64,000 bases of DNA from JAMLHH01 sp964653095 (GTDB lineage Bacteria > Bacteroidota > Bacteroidia > Chitinophagales > JADIYW01): contig CAZZEH010000012.1 in assembly GCA_964653095.1 (NCBI GenBank), positions 28,733 through 92,732 of the forward strand, written 5' to 3'. Made by a program: the position numbers and the translations under genes. Of the stretch, positions 52,155 through 61,800 are shown piece by piece. The notes under the pieces are model-generated. The model ran no database searches, was not told the origin of the DNA, and was given only the letters and a program-made list of their open reading frames with translations. Each line of letters opens with the position of its first letter. The first letter of the stretch is position 1.

Positions 52155-53618
52155 ATGAAACTTTTCCTAAGTCTGATTACCACGCTATTTTTGGCTTTTT
52201 CAATACAAGCCGAAGTTCCTGCAAAATTCGAAAGCAAAATTTCTGTGAAAGGAAAAAAACATGGGAGTGCATCTCAGTTTTTGGGTAAATTAAATGATTC
52301 ATACCTTTTTTCGTATGCACCGCCTTCCGGAATTGGAGGAAACAAGTTTTATATCTCAGCTCCTCCAAAGCTCTTTTTAGCTAAAAAGAATGGAAATCTT
52401 GTTGCCACAAATGATTTGGAGGATCAATTCAAAAAAGCTAAGGTAAAATATGCTTACTTCTTCGGGATTGTACTCTTTAATGATAAGCTTTTCTGTATTT
52501 ACAGTATGTTGGACAAAGCCCAAAAAACAGAGAGTATCTACATGGCAGAAATCAACTCAAAAACCTTAGCTATTAATTTTAGAAATAAGAAGAATATTTC
52601 GGAGGGACTCTATGAAAAGAGGATGACTCTCCAGCTCTCAAGTACATTGGTACACTGGAATGTATCCGAAGACAAAAGCAAACTCGCCATCACCGTATCC
52701 CAATGGTTTGGCGAATATGCAAAACAGCCCGAAGAAAGCTACAGGCTTTTGCATACACAAGTTTTTGACAAAGATTTGAAACTCCTCACGGAGAACTCCT
52801 TTGATACCGATTCTAAAGATATTTTTGATAAGCGTTACGTCGTATATGATGTAAATGTCAATAATAAGGGCGAGACAACTGCCTTGCTGAGCTATAATAT
52901 CGAGCAGCCTAAAGGACCACACACAAACAGTTCTGCATTGCATATCTGCAAACTTGGCGACAGTAAAGGAACATTGTTTGATATTCAGCTGCCCAAAGAT
53001 GTCCTGCTGAGAAGCAATTCCATTTTGAGTGTAGACGATAACCGCATTATTGTTACCGGAATGCCTTCTGTCTTAGTCACCAATACATATTCTACAGTGG
53101 TACACAGCATTATAGGTTTTTTCAACATGAGCTATGATTATGACGGTAATCCGGTAGGAGGAGGTATTACCTCGTTCGATGATTTTGAGACTACATTCCC
53201 TACGATAAAAGGGAGAGATTCCAAAAGGCAGATATCCTATAAAAACACTATACTGCTGAATGACGGTTCGTACATCATGGTGTCACAACTATACACTGCG
53301 GATGTTATTCTTGCCAAATATGACAAAAACAGCAGACTACTATGGACACAATCTATTCCGAGAAAAATGAAGTGGAATTCTTTTCTGGGCACACACTATA
53401 ATAAATTGACCGGAGAAGTTATCATTCTGTTTAATGATGATGCCAGCAAATTCGGCACTTTCTACTCCAAGGTCGGCGAAGCCGGATACGTCACGGAAAA
53501 AGAGTTGCTGCACAAAGATCCATATACCTATGAGGGAGAACAGGCGGATGACAACGAATACATTCTTTATACTCCGGGCGGTAAGATTGATATTAGGTAT
53601 GTCCGTGTAGAGTTTTAA
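52155..53618 (+). CDS. Exported protein of unknown function (beta-propeller-like)
   Basis: 487 residues with a signal peptide (MKLFLSLITTLFLAFSIQAE). The mature part is rich in beta strands with ILLNDGSYIMVSQ, DVILAKYDKNSRLLWTQSI and GEVIILFNDDASKF, a pattern of reporter-style propeller blades. It lacks a lipobox and a sorting domain. It is similar in layout and in the last third to the 531-residue protein at 45.5 kb, and both flank the two-component/acnB block. Function unknown; an imperfect copy of the acnB terminator follows it. Confidence 0.7.
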   Translation: MKLFLSLITTLFLAFSIQAEVPAKFESKISVKGKKHGSASQFLGKLNDSYLFSYAPPSGIGGNKFYISAPPKLFLAKKNGNLVATNDLEDQFKKAKVKYAYFFGIVLFNDKLFCIYSMLDKAQKTESIYMAEINSKTLAINFRNKKNISEGLYEKRMTLQLSSTLVHWNVSEDKSKLAITVSQWFGEYAKQPEESYRLLHTQVFDKDLKLLTENSFDTDSKDIFDKRYVVYDVNVNNKGETTALLSYNIEQPKGPHTNSSALHICKLGDSKGTLFDIQLPKDVLLRSNSILSVDDNRIIVTGMPSVLVTNTYSTVVHSIIGFFNMSYDYDGNPVGGGITSFDDFETTFPTIKGRDSKRQISYKNTILLNDGSYIMVSQLYTADVILAKYDKNSRLLWTQSIPRKMKWNSFLGTHYNKLTGEVIILFNDDASKFGTFYSKVGEAGYVTEKELLHKDPYTYEGEQADDNEYILYTPGGKIDIRYVRVEF

Positions 53619-53663
53619 TTTTTGAAACTCCTCTCGCTTACTTACATAAAATAAGAAAATCGT

Positions 53664-53692
53664 GGCATTTCACTTTGGTGAGCAGCTTTTTT
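53664..53692 (+). terminator. Degenerate terminator resembling that of acnB
   Basis: GGCATTTCACTTTGGTGAGC followed by AGCTTTTTT lines up with the acnB terminator (same length and T tail), but several stem pairs are broken, so function is doubtful. Confidence 0.4.
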
Positions 53693-53780
53693 CGATTTTA
53701 TTGCCAGTGGCAATAGATGATTTAGGATAGGTTGGCTCAAGCCTCACCGCATCTCTACACACATTTGCCGGTATCTCAGA

Positions 53781-53824
53781 TTGGATGTTTTGATAAATTA
53801 ATTTGGATGTTTTGATAAATTAAT
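53781..53824. repeat. Exact 22-bp tandem duplication
   Basis: Two back-to-back copies of a 22-bp unit starting ttggatgttttgataaat (53781-53802, 53803-53824), immediately before the palindromic repeat array. Confidence 0.85.
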
Positions 53825-54313
53825 CCCGAAGGGGTGACATGATTATAATAAAGGCAATGAGTTACGAGATAAAAAGCTCCGTAGGAGTGACATGATCAAT
53901 ACTGAAATTTATATCACCCTTTCAGAGTTTTCACCAATCCGCAAGCTTATCGTTACAAAAATATCATCCCTTCGGGATTATTTATAACTCAGATACTACG
54001 TTTCTCGAAATTAGTTACAATCCCGAAGGGATGAAATGATTATAAAAAAGACAATGAGTTAGGAGGCAATAAACTCCGTAGGAGTGACATGATCAATACA
54101 GAAACCTATATCACTCTTTCAGAGCTTTTTATCAACCTATCGTTAGAATAATATCATCCCTCCTGAATTTTTCATATTCTGGTACTGTGTTTTGCGAAAT
54201 TAATTGCAATCCCAAAGGGATGAAATGATTATAAAAAAGACAATGAGTTAAGAGACAAAAAACTCCGAAGGAGTGACATAATCAATACAGAAACCTATAT
54301 CACTTTCTCATAG
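53825..54313. repeat. Three-copy tandem array of an intergenic palindromic repeat
   Basis: Related blocks at 53825-53927, 54022-54124 and 54211-54313, spaced about 190-197 nt. Each has a CCCGAAGGG-type start, a CATGATTATAA segment, a CTCCGTAGGAGTGACATGAT core (third copy CTCCGAAGG) and ends in TATATCAC...TTTC. Spacers carry ATCATCCCTTCGGGATT, the reverse complement of the following block's start. The array fills the gap 53619-54307; the third block runs over the stop codon of the minus-strand gene. Confidence 0.8.
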
Positions 54314-56170
54314 TTTGATAAATGATGCAGCTCCCTGAATCCTGCCCTTCTCATGATATACAACTCGATAGGCACCCTTGCTCAGAGAACTGATATCCAA
54401 CTCCTGCTGAAAACCTGTCAGTTCTTTGGAAAAATATATCCTGCCGTCCATACCAACTATACTGACGGTACCTTTCAGCAATTTTTCAGACTCTAACATG
54501 AGATACTGTGAACCCGGATTGGGATACAGAGAAAAAATCGGAGAGTAAGTATTTTTTTCAGAAACCGAGCTAATCACATCCTGATTGATTTCCCAAACCT
54601 TAAATATCGTGTCGGATGCAGGGTAGGAGAGTATGAATAAAGAACGGTTATTAAACACGGTCGAACCGCCAAAAAATACATCCCAGCTTCCAAGTTCAAT
54701 CATAGAGTTTTCTTCCGTGTCAATATCGAATTGTTTGATTCGCTGAAAACTGTCCGTATCAGTTTGCATGAATGTAATTTGAATCCTGTCTTCCGAAATA
54801 TCCGGGAAAAATCCCATCATATAATCGTAGATTAGGTTCTCATCATAAACAGAAAAGTTTTTTAAAGAAAACGAAACCTGATTGTCTTCTATCGAAATAA
54901 TCGAGAAATCTACAAAAAGCTCTTTAGGATCGAATTTGCTTATATAAATAAAACAAACCGGAAGATAATCTTTCCCCTGAAAATTAAAACTTTTTACAGT
55001 ACGGTTAAGGGACAGAAAGTGTTGGGGAAATAAATCGACGCCATAAATGATGTATCTGTCATATTCTTCCTGAGAATATGTGGAAGCAGATTCGATGTCT
55101 TTTATGTGTACAATTTCAGATTCGTTTACCCGATATACGGACAAATTATTTTCATCGGAATTGGGAACCAACCAGTACATTCCCCCATTTTGCTTTAAAA
55201 CAGAAATTATATTTTGATATACGTTCCGATTGTCTGCGGGGATGCTGCCCAGGAAAGCTGTACCGGACTGTGAACCGTCAGTTCGCCAAATTTGCACTTC
55301 ATCTTTGTACGACTCAATTATAGTCAAATAGATTATCTTAAGGTAGGCTACTCTGGCCAATTGCACATACAGCTGATTATCTAAAATCTGGTAGCCGGAT
55401 ATGATGGTGCGAATATTATTGTTAAAATCTTCTCCGGTATTAAGGTCTGATATCAAAATCGTTTTTTCTCTGGTTTTCAGGTCAAATGAAAAGAAGGACT
55501 GAGCATCAATTCCAAATAATTTATCATTAAAAATAAAAGGCGCCGAAATTGCAACCTCGCCCATTAAATTATCTTCAGGGTATTCTGTATGGAGAATCAC
55601 AGTAAGCTGTTCTCCGTCAAAAGAATATATTTTATACCCTCTGTCTTCATTGACTTCGATTATTAAAAAAGCATCGTCGTACTCCATAAAACTAAATATG
55701 GACGAAGTGTAGGGATCCCCTAACTCAAATTTGCTGAGTGCCCGACTTCCGGAAGAAAATTTATACAAAACCCTCTGATTATCATCCTCCTCCCAATTGG
55801 TTTCTTTTCCGATATAGTATATATCGTCTCCCAATTTTTTGAACATTTGATAGGAAGGAGCGTAATCGTATTTTTCACCATCTGCACGAAATTCCAATGA
55901 CCTGCCTAAAGAGTAATCTGTCAGACGCATGGCTTCTTTGGTGCCGGGGTTAAATATCCAAGGGTCACTGTATATAGTATCCGCATTTGAGATGTGGACG
56001 ATTACACCAATTTCATCTTTACTAATGGCTTCAATATAATTCACGCTGGCTCTGGAATCCGCTGAATATCCTAAATCTGCCGGGTCAAGGACAAGAGATA
56101 ATTTTTCCTGACCGACTAGAATTTGAGCTGAAATAAAGTAAAAAATCAGAAAGTAAAAAACATGTTTCAT
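54308..56170 (-). CDS. Secreted protein with type IX sorting domain and ELWxxDGT-like repeat
   Basis: 620 residues with a signal peptide (MKHVFYFLIFYFISAQILVG). Residues about 30-520 are beta-propeller-like; one blade has QIWRTDGSQSGTAFLGSIP, close to the ELWxxDGT repeat. The last about 80 residues (SLYPNPGSQYLMLESEKLL, GTVSIVGMDGRIYF, SSLSKGAYRVVYHEKG) form a Por-type C-terminal sorting domain, so it is exported by the type IX system and attached to or released from the surface. Function is unknown. The stop codon lies inside the third copy of the intergenic repeat. Confidence 0.85.
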   Translation of the reverse strand: MKHVFYFLIFYFISAQILVGQEKLSLVLDPADLGYSADSRASVNYIEAISKDEIGVIVHISNADTIYSDPWIFNPGTKEAMRLTDYSLGRSLEFRADGEKYDYAPSYQMFKKLGDDIYYIGKETNWEEDDNQRVLYKFSSGSRALSKFELGDPYTSSIFSFMEYDDAFLIIEVNEDRGYKIYSFDGEQLTVILHTEYPEDNLMGEVAISAPFIFNDKLFGIDAQSFFSFDLKTREKTILISDLNTGEDFNNNIRTIISGYQILDNQLYVQLARVAYLKIIYLTIIESYKDEVQIWRTDGSQSGTAFLGSIPADNRNVYQNIISVLKQNGGMYWLVPNSDENNLSVYRVNESEIVHIKDIESASTYSQEEYDRYIIYGVDLFPQHFLSLNRTVKSFNFQGKDYLPVCFIYISKFDPKELFVDFSIISIEDNQVSFSLKNFSVYDENLIYDYMMGFFPDISEDRIQITFMQTDTDSFQRIKQFDIDTEENSMIELGSWDVFFGGSTVFNNRSLFILSYPASDTIFKVWEINQDVISSVSEKNTYSPIFSLYPNPGSQYLMLESEKLLKGTVSIVGMDGRIYFSKELTGFQQELDISSLSKGAYRVVYHEKGRIQGAASFIKL

Positions 56171-56298
56171 GTCGAAAGTAATTTGATTATAAGGTAATTA
56201 AAATAAATTTCTGCGACTCATATCTCTTCTTAATTTTAAGGTGTTTTATTAAATTGGGTCTGATAAAATTCTGCAATAACCTGTTGGTGATAAAAATA

Positions 56299-57735
56299 AT
56301 GAATATGAAAGGAGTTAAAATATGGTTTTTTGCTGTGGTTTTAATTTTCGCAGCCACTTCATTTTATTCTTTTACGGGAGAAATAAAAGACTTGACTCCC
56401 GGCAATAAGCCCAAAAGGTATTTCATTATTGAAAATACCGATTTGGTGACAGATAACAATTCCAATGCTTACACACTCGTACAAATAGGAGATGTACCTC
56501 ATGTAGAGTATATGAGAGTTTTGAAAAGTTCGGATCCGGATTTTCAGCTTGATATTTTGGGAGAAAATCTGACTCCGGAATATACATTTACTTATCAGGC
56601 ACTTGTAAGCGACCCGGAAAGTTTTGAACTGACTCTCAATCTGACTTACACTTCTGGTGCACAATCCAAAAGTATCACTCTGAGTATTGATAACCCTATT
56701 CAAGTCAAAGAGAAACTTGAAGTTAAAAGTGTTACCAGGATTGCCCGGGTAACCGGTAAAACCAGAGCAGGCGAAAATCTTCCGAATCCTAATAATACCG
56801 ATCAGGAATGGGATGTAGGAGGAACAGATTTGGGTATTTTTTGGGAGATGACTCCCGGCAGATACGGAGTGTTTTTTGGAGACACTTTTGGAAAGGATTT
56901 TGTACCGAGACCCAGTAATCCCGGTCCTAATGGAAGTAATTGGAGAAGCAACGTACTCGCATTTACAGAAAATACGGATTTAGACGAAAGGGGAGTAGTC
57001 TTTGAAAGCATGGTAACCGATCAAAACGGAAATGCCAAAGAACTGATTCCGGGCGGGCATCAGGCACCCGGCGGGGATGTTACATCCATTCCGACTACCA
57101 TTATCAGGATAAACGGTACAGATTACGCACACTATTTCAATGTGAAAAACTGGGGAACTAATCCCATGACCACCAATCACTCCGGAATCTACAAGTCAAC
57201 AGATGACGGACAAAATTGGACAAAAGTGAATAGCATACATTTTCCTGCAAACAGTAGATTTGCTTTAGCTGCTTATTTCAAAAAAGACGGTTACGTGTAT
57301 ATGATAGGAACACCTGCGTACCGAAATAAACCGGCATATCTTGCACGTTTTAAGGAAGACGACATAGAAAATCAGAACGAATACGAATATTGGAACTCCA
57401 ATCAAAGTAAGTGGATAAAAGGGGATGAAAATCAATCTACGGTCTTGGTATCTGGCACCGTAGGAGAAATGTCTTTAATTTACAACAAGACTTATGGAAA
57501 ATGGATAATAGCCTACTTTAATTCACAGGAATACAATATTACCATGAGAGTTGCAGATGACATTACGGGTCCTTGGATTAAAAAATCTATATTGGCGAAA
57601 GGTTCACAATATCCTCAATTATATGGATCATATTTCCATCCAAAATCTGAAAAAGGAGATTTCCTGTATTTCACTATGTCCCTGTGGGAACCGTATAATG
57701 TCTTTTTGATGAAAGTGGAGTTATCCGACGAATAA
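56299..57735 (+). CDS. DUF4185 exported protein
   Basis: 478 residues from ATG 56299 (MNMKGVKIWFFAVVLIF); another ATG two codons later is equally possible. Signal segment, then an Ig-like region (about 60-140), then a DUF4185 five-bladed propeller-like domain (about 145-478): WDVGGTDLGIFWEM, GVFFGDTFG, NWRSNVLAF, HSGIYKSTDDGQNWTKV, GTPAYRNKPAYLARFK, YFTMSLWEPYNVFLM. DUF4185 resembles glycoside hydrolase family 43/117-type folds, so a glycan-active role is possible but unproven. It lacks a sorting domain. Confidence 0.85.
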   Translation: MNMKGVKIWFFAVVLIFAATSFYSFTGEIKDLTPGNKPKRYFIIENTDLVTDNNSNAYTLVQIGDVPHVEYMRVLKSSDPDFQLDILGENLTPEYTFTYQALVSDPESFELTLNLTYTSGAQSKSITLSIDNPIQVKEKLEVKSVTRIARVTGKTRAGENLPNPNNTDQEWDVGGTDLGIFWEMTPGRYGVFFGDTFGKDFVPRPSNPGPNGSNWRSNVLAFTENTDLDERGVVFESMVTDQNGNAKELIPGGHQAPGGDVTSIPTTIIRINGTDYAHYFNVKNWGTNPMTTNHSGIYKSTDDGQNWTKVNSIHFPANSRFALAAYFKKDGYVYMIGTPAYRNKPAYLARFKEDDIENQNEYEYWNSNQSKWIKGDENQSTVLVSGTVGEMSLIYNKTYGKWIIAYFNSQEYNITMRVADDITGPWIKKSILAKGSQYPQLYGSYFHPKSEKGDFLYFTMSLWEPYNVFLMKVELSDE

Positions 57736-57765
57736 GTTCAGAAAAAAGAAAGTATCTGAAAACAT

Positions 57766-58821
57766 TTACCGCATTAAAATAAATGCTCCTGTTTGTGAGT
57801 TTTGGTGCTGAAAGATTCTCAGAGTATATCTTCCGTTTGGCAGGGGCGGAATATTGAGCTTCATATCAGAAAAAATATTTTGTTCCGCATCAAATACCCG
57901 AGTACCGGAAATATCAAAAATTTGAATATTTGCTTGACCCTCTGCATATTCCGGCAGCCTGATGTGTATCTCATTTTCAGCAGTCGGATTGGGATACAGG
58001 CTTAAAGCCTGCATCGTATAATTATTCAAACCGGTGGGTATCGGTGTAACAATGTCCTCGTGATGTACCAGACCATATACCATACGGCTGTCGCAGTCGA
58101 AAAACGGATAGACCGAAACTCTGTATTCGGTATTGTTTTTCAGCTCTTCTATTGTGATATGAGTATCTGTTCCTGTATACACTACTTTGGAATCTCCGAT
58201 TAGATCACCCGTGTGATGCGATTCTCCGTCTGAGGGCTGACCAAATGTGTGAGAATTTTCATCATAATCACTGTAATCATCTAACAGAACAATATAGCCC
58301 GAAGCTTCTTCTACCGGAGAAAAAGTAACTTCAATAGAAGCGCCCGCAACGTCTAATGTTAATTCCTCACAGTAATATTCCAGAGAGTTTGTACAATATG
58401 CAGGTTCCAAATTGTCGAAACTCAGACCGCCCCAATCTCCATAAAAAACACTGCCTTCACACAGGTAATAAGGTTGTATATATACTTCATAACTATTTCC
58501 GACAGATATTCCTTCGTATGTAAAAATACTTTCTGTAGTGGTTCCGGCAACGAGTGAGTGCTCGATGTATTGTCCTGCTGAATATTGCTGGCCATCCTGC
58601 AAATAACCATATTCGTATTCTTCTCCCGGATTAGCATCTAACAAAATAATATATCCTTCTGCTCCGGCTACAGGTTCAAATTCAAAAGTGAAGGAGGTTG
58701 CACCGTAACTCCCTCCAAGTGCAGTAGGGTAGAGGTCGGGATTGAAACTACAGACTTGAGCGTTTGTAAGTCCGACTAATCCCAATAAAACCGCTAAAAT
58801 CGTAGCATATAGTTTTCCCAT
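57766..58821 (-). CDS. Secreted protein with two FnIII-like modules and type IX sorting domain
   Basis: 351 residues with a signal peptide (MGKLYATILAVLLGLVGLTNAQ). Two related modules of about 115 residues follow: GAEGYIILLDANPGEEYEY...YEVYIQPYYLCEGS and EASGYIVLLDDYSDYDENS...YRVSVYPFFDCDS, FnIII-like and each with conserved Cys. The last about 85 residues (LSLYPNPTAENEIHIRL, IQIFDISGTRVFDA, LPNGRYTLRIF) are a Por sorting domain. It is probably a surface adhesin or binding protein. Convergent with the DUF4185 gene (30-nt gap). Confidence 0.85.
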   Translation of the reverse strand: MGKLYATILAVLLGLVGLTNAQVCSFNPDLYPTALGGSYGATSFTFEFEPVAGAEGYIILLDANPGEEYEYGYLQDGQQYSAGQYIEHSLVAGTTTESIFTYEGISVGNSYEVYIQPYYLCEGSVFYGDWGGLSFDNLEPAYCTNSLEYYCEELTLDVAGASIEVTFSPVEEASGYIVLLDDYSDYDENSHTFGQPSDGESHHTGDLIGDSKVVYTGTDTHITIEELKNNTEYRVSVYPFFDCDSRMVYGLVHHEDIVTPIPTGLNNYTMQALSLYPNPTAENEIHIRLPEYAEGQANIQIFDISGTRVFDAEQNIFSDMKLNIPPLPNGRYTLRIFQHQNSQTGAFILMR

Positions 58822-59292
58822 GACTTCAATTTACACTAAAATAATAAAAAATCATATTATATAAACAAGTTAATCGGCAGAGTAAGGAAAATCTTCAAAA
58901 GAAATATTTCATCCTTGTGAAAGGTTAATTATTAGCATGAATGAGGTTCCAAAGGGCGGAATAACAATATTGGTTTCTCAGAATTAAGTTATACTGCTTA
59001 ATCAGCCTTGATGGTATGTGCCCCTTACTTCTCGGTTATGAAACCTTTGACAGGGAGACTGCTTGGACTACCAGAGACAGACGAAGCCACAAACAGGGAA
59101 TATCATTTTGGCTCAGTGACTGCCGGATATAGGACGCTTCCTTCAGAATAATTCCAAGTCTGCTGTGACAAGTAGTATAACACTGCTTGAATTAGGATAG
59201 ATAAACATTCCGCGAATTGATATGTTAATCTCCTCACTAAAACGTCCAAGAATCCATTTTCTGTCTTAACTTAGGAGCATCCAGAAATTTTT
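58822..59292. other. 471-nt gap upstream of umuD
   Basis: No plausible gene on either strand. A weak trace of the repeat family from 22.7-23.2 kb is visible near 59.07-59.13 kb (gagacagacgaagccac). The 120 nt just before umuD should hold its promoter and SOS operator, but I see no convincing LexA-type dyad or TAnnTTTG box. Confidence 0.5.
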
Positions 59293-59742
59293 ATGGCAGC
59301 ACTGACTTTACATAAGGGCAATGTGATAGATATCTTTTCGGCAGAGACCGATACCATGCTGAGTCTGCCTTATATGGACGGCGGTATCAGTGCGGGATTT
59401 CCGTCTCCGGCATTAGATTTTGAAGATCAGAGCATAGATTTAAATAAACACCTTATCAGACACCCGTCAGCGACTTTTTACGGACGTGTCAAAGGACAGT
59501 CTCTCAAAAATGCGGGGATAGATGACGGAGATTTAATGGTGATAGACCGTAGTTTAGAACCAACCAACGGAAAAATAGCAGTCTGTTTTATAGACGGAGA
59601 ATTTACCGCCAAAAGGATAAAAATCGAAAAGGGAGAGGCCTGGCTCATTCCTGAAAATGAAGATTATCAGCCTATACATGTGACCGAAGAAAATGACTTT
59701 TTGATTTGGGGCATCGTGACTCACGTGATTAAAAGTGTGTAG
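59293..59742 (+). CDS. umuD: UmuD-type S24 self-cleaving protein
   Basis: 149 residues. The cleavage site Ala34-Gly35 lies in GISAGFPSPALDFEDQSIDL; the catalytic Ser70 lies in VKGQSLKNAGI and Lys107 in EFTAKRIKIEKGEAW, the Ser-Lys dyad of LexA/UmuD. After RecA-stimulated self-cleavage UmuD' joins UmuC to form the translesion polymerase. The gene precedes umuC by 2 nt, the standard operon layout, so the pair is probably SOS-controlled, although no operator is identified. Confidence 0.93.
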   Translation: MAALTLHKGNVIDIFSAETDTMLSLPYMDGGISAGFPSPALDFEDQSIDLNKHLIRHPSATFYGRVKGQSLKNAGIDDGDLMVIDRSLEPTNGKIAVCFIDGEFTAKRIKIEKGEAWLIPENEDYQPIHVTEENDFLIWGIVTHVIKSV

Positions 59743-59744
59743 CT

Positions 59745-61001
59745 GTGTTTGCTTTAGTGGATTGCAACAATTTCTATGCTTCGTGCGAGCGGGTATTTCG
59801 ACCCGACCTCAATGGTGTGCCTATCGTGGTGCTGTCCAATAATGATGGTTGCGTGATTGCAAGAAGCAGTGAAGCCAAAACTTTGGGTATTCCTATGGGC
59901 GCTCCGGCATTTGAGTTTGAAAAACAGTTCAGAACACAAGGGATACAGGTCTTTTCTGCCAATTTCCCGCTCTATGGCGATATGTCCAATCGGGTGATGG
60001 AGATACTCGGTGGCTATACGCCCGACATAGAGATTTACAGCATAGATGAAGCATTTTTAGATTTGAAAGGATTGGGACATCTAAATTTGCAGCAGTACGG
60101 AAAGGATATCTCTTCCCGAGTGAAAAAATGGACGGGTATCCCAATTGGTGTCGGTATCGCTCCAACCAAGGTACTCGCCAAAACTGCTAACTACATCACA
60201 AAAAAGTTTCCCAAAAAGACCAGAGGTGTTTATGTGATAGATAGTGAAGAAAAACGTATCAAAGCCTTGAAATGGCTAAAAATAGGAAACGTTTGGGGAA
60301 TAGGCAGTCGAACGGTCCGTAAACTTTACACACAAAATATCTTTACAGCTTATGACTTCGTACAGTTGCCGGATGCTTGGGTGAGAAAAAATATGACAGT
60401 AACGGGGTTGAGGTTGAAGTGGGAGTTACAGGGGATTTCGACTTTAGGACTTGAAGATACACAGGTCAGAAAGAATATTGCCACCACCCGAACCTTTGAA
60501 GGTACTTACAACAGTTTTGAAGATATAGAGGAGCGTATTGCCACCTTTACGGTTATCTCGGCAGAACGTTTACGTCAGCAACATTCCTGCTGCAATTCAC
60601 TGACGGTATTTATTCGCACTAATAAACATCAGTATATTCCCCAATACAGGAGAAGCATAGCATTGGAATTGCCCTATCCGACCAATTCTACGATAGAGCT
60701 GGTAAAGTTTGCGACTCTGGCACTCAAACAGATTTACAAGCGTGGCTATGAGTACAAAAAGGCGGGAGTCATATTACAGAATTTCGTGCCTGACACTGCC
60801 ATTCAGACCACACTTTTTGAAAGTCGAGATATGCGTCATATCGCCCTCATGAAAGCGGTGGACGAAATCAATACAATACACGGTCAACAAAAAATACGCC
60901 TTGCCGCTCAGGATTTACAACGTATCTGGAAGATGAAACAGGAGAGACTGTCTCCAAGATATACCACTCAGCTGAGTGATGTAATTACAATTAAAGTATA
61001 G
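59745..61001 (+). CDS. umuC: UmuC-type Y-family translesion DNA polymerase subunit
   Basis: 418 residues, starting with GTG at 59745, 2 nt after the umuD stop. Palm motif FALVDCNNFYASCERVF (first metal Asp), then YSIDEAFLDL (catalytic Asp-Glu), GIGIAPTKVLAKTAN-type helix VGIAPTKVLAKTANYI, a helix-hairpin-helix (KIGNVWGIGSRTVRKL), and a little-finger domain ending with a DUF4113-like segment (AQDLQRIWKMKQERLSPRYTT). It copies damaged templates at the cost of accuracy. A 212-nt gap without a clear feature follows. Confidence 0.95.
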   Translation: MFALVDCNNFYASCERVFRPDLNGVPIVVLSNNDGCVIARSSEAKTLGIPMGAPAFEFEKQFRTQGIQVFSANFPLYGDMSNRVMEILGGYTPDIEIYSIDEAFLDLKGLGHLNLQQYGKDISSRVKKWTGIPIGVGIAPTKVLAKTANYITKKFPKKTRGVYVIDSEEKRIKALKWLKIGNVWGIGSRTVRKLYTQNIFTAYDFVQLPDAWVRKNMTVTGLRLKWELQGISTLGLEDTQVRKNIATTRTFEGTYNSFEDIEERIATFTVISAERLRQQHSCCNSLTVFIRTNKHQYIPQYRRSIALELPYPTNSTIELVKFATLALKQIYKRGYEYKKAGVILQNFVPDTAIQTTLFESRDMRHIALMKAVDEINTIHGQQKIRLAAQDLQRIWKMKQERLSPRYTTQLSDVITIKV

Positions 61002-61213
61002 GAAGCAAAGAGAGCCGATGTTTTTATCAGGGGGACAGTTCAGTATGGTTTTGCGGTACGGTCGATGAGGCTTACAATTGAGAACTTTGCACGGTAAATG
61101 TTCACCATACCCAAAATGGCAAATACATACCTCTATGAGTACTATTTTATTGTTTTAAGAAAAAGTAAAATGAAAATACAAGGTGGTTATTTAGAACTGC
61201 CAGACTTCATTTT

Positions 61214-61786
61214 TCAAACCTTCTCCAAAAACTCAATTACTTTTTGCAAGGCAATTCCTCTGTGGCTGATAGCGGCTTTTTCCTCCAAAGAAATCTGTGC
61301 CAGTGTTTTTCTGTCAGAATGAGAAAATATGGGGTCGTATCCAAATCCTTTTTTCCCCATAGGCCGGAGGGTGATTTGTCCGTGCAGAATGCCTTCAAAC
61401 TGATAGGCAATGCCGTTGTACATTAAGGTGAACACCGTTTTAAAATATGCAGCCCTTTCCCGGATGTCTTCCAAATCTTTTAAAAGTTTTTGGATGTTGT
61501 CCCGGTCATTTTTCTGCGGTCCGGCATATCGGGCGCTATACACTCCGGGCGCACCTCCCAACGCCGGAACGAACAAACCGGTATCTTCTGCAAGACAGTT
61601 TATTTGGTGGTATTCCCATACTGTTCGGGCTTTTTGCAGAGAGTTGTCTTCTATATTGTCAAAGTCTTCCGGTATTTCATCTGTGAAGTCAATATCTTTT
61701 AAAGATAATAGTTCAATGTGAGAGGGTAGGAGTGTCTGAATTTCTTTGACTTTGTTGAGATTACCGGTAGCTAAGACAAGTTGCAT
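61214..61786 (-). CDS. rdgB: Non-canonical purine NTP pyrophosphatase (RdgB/HAM1)
   Basis: 190 residues. Motifs: LVLATGNLNKVKEIQTLL (substrate loop), TGLFVPALGGAPGVYSARYAG, GKKGFGYDPIFSH and ISHRGIALQKV with SHR, all in the family order. It hydrolyses dITP, XTP and related damaged nucleotides to monophosphates, protecting DNA and RNA. It lies 14 nt after purC, so the two purine-related genes likely form an operon. Confidence 0.94.
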   Translation of the reverse strand: MQLVLATGNLNKVKEIQTLLPSHIELLSLKDIDFTDEIPEDFDNIEDNSLQKARTVWEYHQINCLAEDTGLFVPALGGAPGVYSARYAGPQKNDRDNIQKLLKDLEDIRERAAYFKTVFTLMYNGIAYQFEGILHGQITLRPMGKKGFGYDPIFSHSDRKTLAQISLEEKAAISHRGIALQKVIEFLEKV

Positions 61787-61800
61787 GAAAAGAATAAAAA

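Noticed and set aside
53825..54313. CRISPR array or tandem gene fragments
   Set aside because: The repeats are long, diverged and internally palindromic, and the intervals are similar to each other rather than unique spacers.
59161..59292. SOS (LexA) operator upstream of umuD
   Set aside because: Only a weak imperfect dyad (AGTAGT/ACTGCT) is visible, not enough to call an operator.
61098..61322. 74-residue plus-strand ORF between umuC and rdgB
   Set aside because: Half of it is antisense to rdgB and the rest has no recognisable features.
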